DNA from: Candidatus Hydrogenisulfobacillus filiaventi
GTDB lineage: Bacteria > Bacillota > Sulfobacillia > Sulfobacillales > R501
Direction: 5' to 3'
Assembly: GCA_902809825.1 (NCBI GenBank)
Contig: LR778114.1
Coordinates: 434,001 to 498,000, forward strand
Length of the DNA: 64,000 nt
How positions within the stretch are numbered: the stretch's first letter is position 1; every line of letters starts with the position of its first letter. This document shows positions 60,505-64,000 of the stretch, piece by piece. The position numbers and the translations under genes were made by a program. The notes under the pieces are model-generated. The model was not told the DNA's origin and did not search any database. It was given only the letters and a program-made list of their open reading frames with translations.

Positions 60505-60852
60505 ATGGAGATTGCGGCCAACTGGATTATGACGGGGCAGAGCCTGGAGTTGTACCGTAAGGCGGAGACCGTGGTGGCGGACAATCTGGCCAACTGGGAG
60601 ACCCCGGGCTTCCAGGCCCAGCGGCTGTCCTTCCGCCGGGCGCTAGCGGCGGCCTGGCAGGCGGGCGGCGGGCCGGTCCGCGCCCGGCTGCAAGCGGTGC
60701 CGGGCAGCCTGCGCCCGGACGGATCCTCGGTGGACCTGACCGCGCAGATGGCCCAGCTGGCCCAGCTGCAGTTGGGCTTCGACCTGGCGGCCCAGGCCCT
60801 TAGCATCAAGGGGGCGGAGATGACGACGGTGACGGCGGGGAAGGTGTCCTGA
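60505..60852 (+). CDS. flgB: Flagellar basal-body rod protein FlgB
   Basis: 115 residues; ATG behind GGAAGGAGACCGGAAACG. ADNLANWETPGFQAQRLSFR is the rod-protein N-terminal motif (usually ANxxTPGY/F), and the C-terminal coiled region is QLQLGFDLAAQALSIKGAEM. The stop shares a base with the flgC start. Confidence 0.9.
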   Translation: MEIAANWIMTGQSLELYRKAETVVADNLANWETPGFQAQRLSFRRALAAAWQAGGGPVRARLQAVPGSLRPDGSSVDLTAQMAQLAQLQLGFDLAAQALSIKGAEMTTVTAGKVS

Positions 60853-61259
60853 TGTTCGACGGCATGCGCATCAGCGCCAGCGCCCTGACGGCGGAGGCGG
60901 TGCGGCTGGCGGTCACCGCCGACAACCTGGCCAACCTGGATACCACCGCCGGGGTAGGCGGCCAGCCCTACCGGCGGCAATTCGTGGTCCTGGCCCCGCG
61001 TCCGGCTCCGGCTGCGGGGCCTGATGCCGGGGTGGGACAGGGGGTGCGGGTGGCGGCCATCCTGCCCGACCTCTCGCCCTTCAAGGTGGTGTATGACCCC
61101 GCGAGTCCTCTGGCCAACGCCCAGGGGGATGTGCTGTATCCCAATGTCCACCTGACCACGGAGATGGTGGACCTGATCGCGGCGTCCCGGGCCTACCAGG
61201 CCAATGTGACCGCCTTTAACGCCGCCAAGGCCATGGAGGTCAAGGTGCTGAGCCTGTAG
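60852..61259 (+). CDS. flgC: Flagellar basal-body rod protein FlgC
   Basis: 135 residues. FDGMRISASALTAEAVRLAV, TADNLANLDTTAGVGGQPYR and the C-terminal VHLTTEMVDLIAASRAYQAN are the FlgC signature. It assembles the proximal rod with FlgB and FliE. Confidence 0.94.
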   Translation: MFDGMRISASALTAEAVRLAVTADNLANLDTTAGVGGQPYRRQFVVLAPRPAPAAGPDAGVGQGVRVAAILPDLSPFKVVYDPASPLANAQGDVLYPNVHLTTEMVDLIAASRAYQANVTAFNAAKAMEVKVLSL

Positions 61260-61284
61260 GCCGGGCAGGAAGGGAGGAACGGTG

Positions 61285-61572
61285 ATGTCGGTGCTGCCGG
61301 TCGGGACGGGCGGGATAGCGGTGTCCCCGGCTGCAGGCGGCGGGGGGGCCGGTTCCGGCTTTGCCCGGCTGTTGGAGCGGGCGCTGGCGGGGCTGGAGAG
61401 CAGCCAGACCCAGGCCAACCAGGCCTTGGCTGCCGCCCTGAGCGGGCAGGGGTCGGTGACGGGGGCCATGGTGGCGCTGGTGATGGCCCAGAGTACCCTC
61501 GACGTCGGGGTAGCGGTGCGCAACGGGGTGGTGCAGGCGTATCAGGAGATCATGAACATGCCCCTCGACTAA
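61285..61572 (+). CDS. fliE: Flagellar hook-basal body protein FliE
   Basis: 95 residues; ATG at 61285 seven bases after GGAGG (GTG at 61282 also possible). A glycine-rich start leads to ALAGLESSQTQANQALAAAL and the conserved tail VMAQSTLDVGVAVRNGVVQA with YQEIMNMPL. It joins the MS ring to the rod. Confidence 0.92.
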   Translation: MSVLPVGTGGIAVSPAAGGGGAGSGFARLLERALAGLESSQTQANQALAAALSGQGSVTGAMVALVMAQSTLDVGVAVRNGVVQAYQEIMNMPLD

Positions 61573-61596
61573 GACAGGAAGGGACTGGACGGCAGG

Positions 61597-63177
61597 GTGA
61601 ACCGGAACGTAGCAGCCTGGTGGGGCCGGCTCAAGGCGTGGTGGGAGCCGAAGAGCCTGACCCAGAAGCTCAAGCTGGGCGGGGTGGCGGCCCTGGCCCT
61701 GGCCCTGCTGGCGGTCGGCGGCCGCATCCTGTGGGGGCCCCACTGGACGCCGCTCTATACCAACCTGTCACCGGCGGTGGCGGGCCAGATCACCGCCCAG
61801 CTCACGCAGATGAAGGTCCCCTATGAACTGACCGACGGGGGCCGGACCATCCTGGTGCCGGCCAAGGACGTCGACCAGGCGCGGGTGACCCTGGCCGACC
61901 ACAACGTGCCCCAGAGCGGGACGGTGGGCCTGCCGGCCCTCAACTCCTTTACCCTGGGGGAAACTGACCAGGAGCTGGCCCTGAGCCAGCTATTGGCCAC
62001 GGAACAGGAGCTGGCGCAGACCATTGACAGCATCCGGGGGGTGCACGCCAGCCGGGTGCTGATCAACGAACCCCCGCCTTCCCTGTTCGGGGAGTCGGGC
62101 AACCCGCCCACCGCCTCCGTCTTTGTCGACCTCAATCCGGGGGCGGCGCTCAGCAACGGGCAGGTGCAGGGGATCATGAACCTGGTGGCGCATGCGGTGC
62201 CGGGGCTGAAGCCCGACCAGGTGAGCGTGGTCGACCAGTACGGGACCTTGCTTTCCGCCCGCGCCGGGCTCAGCGGGCCGGCGGCGGCGCTGGCGGGGCT
62301 GTCCGGCAGCGAGTTGAAGGCGACCGAGGCCACCGATGCCGCCATCGCCAGCCAGGTGCAGAGCATGCTGAACCAGGTGCTGGGACCGGGCCAGGCGGTG
62401 GTACGGGTGCAGGCGCAGCTGAACTTTGCCAGCGGCACCCAGACCTCCACCACCTACGGCACGGGGGTGGTCTCCCGGACCTCGGTCAGCAAGCAGACCT
62501 CCACCTCCCAGGGCGGGACCGTGATCCCGGCCGGGGCCACCGGCAATACCCCCACCTATCCGGCGGCGGGAACCACCGGTCCCTCCAGCAGCAGCAGCTC
62601 CACCACCACCACCCAGTACCTGGTGCCGTCCACTCGCACCACCACCTCCACCCCGGCGGGCAGCATCAGCCGCCTCACGGTGGCGGTGGCGGTCAACCGC
62701 CGCCTGAGCCCGGCCCAGGTGCGCAACCTCACCAGCCTGGTCAGCCAGGCGGCCGGCTTGAACCCCGCCCGGGGTGACAAGGTGACGGTCATGGGCCTGC
62801 CGTTCAATCAGACCGCCCTCAAGCAGGCCCTGGCTGCCATGCACGCCGCCCAGGTCGCCCGGCGCGACCGGCGCTATGCGGAGGCGGGGGCCGCGGTGCT
62901 GGCCGCCCTGGGGCTCCTGCTGTGGGTGCGGTCCTTGAGCCGGCGTTGGGGCGGCCGCCTAGCCCTCAAGGCCAATCCCCCCGCCGCCCTGGCGGGGGCA
63001 GGCGGGGAGGGGGCCCTTTCCCCGGCCTCGGTGGCGGCCCTGCTGAAGACCCTGGAGAAACCGGCACCGGCCACCCCCGCCGATGCCGCTCGTCAGCAGA
63101 TCAGCGAGTGGGCGGCGCGTGATCCTGAGGCGGTGGCCCGGGTGCTGCGGGCCTGGGTCTCGGAGGATGAACGATGA
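61597..63177 (+). CDS. fliF: Flagellar MS-ring protein FliF
   Basis: 526 residues; GTG start. The first membrane helix is at about residues 27-48, followed by ring-building motifs WTPLYTNLSPAVAGQITAQL and the EQELAQTIDSIRGVHASRVL core. A Ser/Thr-rich linker lies near residues 310-345. The second helix (AAVLAALGLLLWVRSL) precedes a cytosolic C-terminus (ISEWAARDPEAVARVLRAWV) that binds FliG. Confidence 0.95.
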   Translation: MNRNVAAWWGRLKAWWEPKSLTQKLKLGGVAALALALLAVGGRILWGPHWTPLYTNLSPAVAGQITAQLTQMKVPYELTDGGRTILVPAKDVDQARVTLADHNVPQSGTVGLPALNSFTLGETDQELALSQLLATEQELAQTIDSIRGVHASRVLINEPPPSLFGESGNPPTASVFVDLNPGAALSNGQVQGIMNLVAHAVPGLKPDQVSVVDQYGTLLSARAGLSGPAAALAGLSGSELKATEATDAAIASQVQSMLNQVLGPGQAVVRVQAQLNFASGTQTSTTYGTGVVSRTSVSKQTSTSQGGTVIPAGATGNTPTYPAAGTTGPSSSSSSTTTTQYLVPSTRTTTSTPAGSISRLTVAVAVNRRLSPAQVRNLTSLVSQAAGLNPARGDKVTVMGLPFNQTALKQALAAMHAAQVARRDRRYAEAGAAVLAALGLLLWVRSLSRRWGGRLALKANPPAALAGAGGEGALSPASVAALLKTLEKPAPATPADAARQQISEWAARDPEAVARVLRAWVSEDER

Positions 63178-63201
63178 GCGCCTACCAGGGAGCGGACGGG
63201 C

Positions 63202-64000
63202 ATGGTTAGCGGGGAGCGTTTGAGCGGGACCAGGAAGGCAGCCATCTTGCTGATGGCAGTGGGGCCAGATGTAGCTTCCCAGATCCTCCGCCGGTTGCCG
63301 CGGGAGGAGGTGGACGCCATCATGCTGGAAGTGGCCAACATGAAGCGGGTCGATCCCAAGCTGCAGGACGAGGTGCTGCTGGAGTTCGGGCAGATGCAGA
63401 AGGCGGCCACCGAGATCACCGAGGGCGGGATCGAAGTGGCCCGGGAGATTCTGGAGCGGGCGTTCGATGCCCCCCGCGCCTCCGAGATCCTGCACCGGCT
63501 CACCAGCTTCCTGCAGTCGCGCCCGCTGGAGGTGCTGCGCAAGACCGATCCCGCCCAGATCACCCAATTCCTTCAGGGGGAGCATCCCCAGACCGTGGCG
63601 GTGCTGCTGGCGCACATGGACCCGGTGCAGGCCTCCCAGGTGCTGTCCGCCCTGCCACCGGAGGAGCAGAGCGACGTGGCCCGCCGCATCGCCCTCCTGG
63701 AACGGGTGCCGCCCGAGGTCCTCCACGACCTCGAGGACCTGCTGGAGAAGAAGTTCTCCAATCTGGCGGTCTCGGAGATGAACGCGGTGGGCGGCCTCAA
63801 CGCCATCGTGCCCATCCTTAACAATACCGACCGCAGCTCGGAGCGGGCCATTCTGACCCGCCTGGGGGAGGTGGACCCCGACCTGGCCGAGGAAATCAAG
63901 AGCCGCATGTTCGTATTCGAGAACATCGTGCTCCTGGACGACCGCGCTGTGCAGAAGGTGCTACGCAAGGTGGACAACAAGACCCTGGCCATGGCCCTGA
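63202..64000 (+). CDS. fliG: Flagellar motor switch protein FliG (C-terminus off the window)
   Basis: 266 residues are visible. The ATG at 63202 is in frame with LSGTRKAAILLMAVGPDVAS; GGGAG lies 12 bases upstream. PQTVAVLLAHMDPVQASQVL carries the EHPQT middle-domain motif, and MFVFENIVLLDDRAVQKVLR is the start of the C-terminal domain that meets MotA. The last torque helix is beyond the edge. Confidence 0.96.
   Translation, partial: MVSGERLSGTRKAAILLMAVGPDVASQILRRLPREEVDAIMLEVANMKRVDPKLQDEVLLEFGQMQKAATEITEGGIEVAREILERAFDAPRASEILHRLTSFLQSRPLEVLRKTDPAQITQFLQGEHPQTVAVLLAHMDPVQASQVLSALPPEEQSDVARRIALLERVPPEVLHDLEDLLEKKFSNLAVSEMNAVGGLNAIVPILNNTDRSSERAILTRLGEVDPDLAEEIKSRMFVFENIVLLDDRAVQKVLRKVDNKTLAMAL

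Overview
The window is very GC-rich, bacterial, densely coded, and carries no rRNA or tRNA genes that I can see. Strong Shine-Dalgarno sites of the AAGGAGG type, a T-box riboswitch, a CheC/CheY/FliN chemotaxis-motility set and a UPF0180 (YkuS-like) protein all point to a Gram-positive of the Bacillota. The high GC, a complete molybdenum nitrogenase cluster, sulfur-relay proteins (TusA, DsrE2) and a ferredoxin-dependent 2-oxoacid oxidoreductase suggest a lineage near Sulfobacillus or Hydrogenisulfobacillus. That placement is inference, not something the sequence proves.

Layout. 1-2.8 kb: a coiled-coil protein built from twelve near-identical 29-residue repeats, a Dam-type adenine methylase and a UPF0180 protein. 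3-5.5 kb: FliN/FliY-like, degenerate HD-GYP, CheC and CheY genes. 5.7-13.1 kb: a TauE/SafE exporter, a nitronate monooxygenase, a GAF-GGDEF cyclase, a DUF3311/SSS transporter pair and an EAL protein. 13.1-13.9 kb: an unusually long gap with no coding signal. 13.9-17.7 kb: zwf and a GH15 glucoamylase.

17.7-31.2 kb is the centrepiece. A leftward operon nifHDKEN-nifX-DUF269-nifZ faces a rightward operon that encodes a MoaD/ThiS-like carrier ending in Gly-Gly, an E1/HesA-like enzyme, an ANTAR regulator, a second E1/HesA-like enzyme, NifB and NifV. The ANTAR regulator's receiver has lost its phosphorylation site and carries four cysteines around the old pocket. No nifS, nifU, nifA or glnR lies in the window. 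The carrier/HesA pair and the cysteine-rich ANTAR protein are therefore the best candidates for an undescribed sulfur-delivery and regulation module for nitrogenase.

31.2-34.6 kb holds leftward DsrE2, TusA, ferredoxin, a membrane polyferredoxin and a small membrane partner. 34.8-37.9 kb is a serine-biosynthesis operon (class V aminotransferase, serA) under a T-box with a UCC serine specifier. 38-42.1 kb: an XPB helicase with its partner and a HAD protein. 42.2-46.6 kb: an MFS transporter and an ABC exporter, each behind a palindromic operator, and a GGDEF gene broken by frameshifts. 46.7-50.3 kb: korAB and a divergent LysR regulator sharing a LysR-type site. 50.3-57.9 kb: housekeeping and small genes (thioesterase, YktB, dcd, membrane glycosyltransferase, thiamine-binding protein, panD, MFS, FxsA, hydroxyacid dehydrogenase). 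58.3-64 kb: motAB, flgBC, fliE, fliF and fliG, running off the right end.

How it could fit together (inference): KorAB reduces ferredoxin, which could feed nitrogenase through the local ferredoxin and membrane polyferredoxin. NifV and NifB supply homocitrate and NifB-co to NifEN. The carrier/HesA and TusA/DsrE2 systems could provide sulfur.
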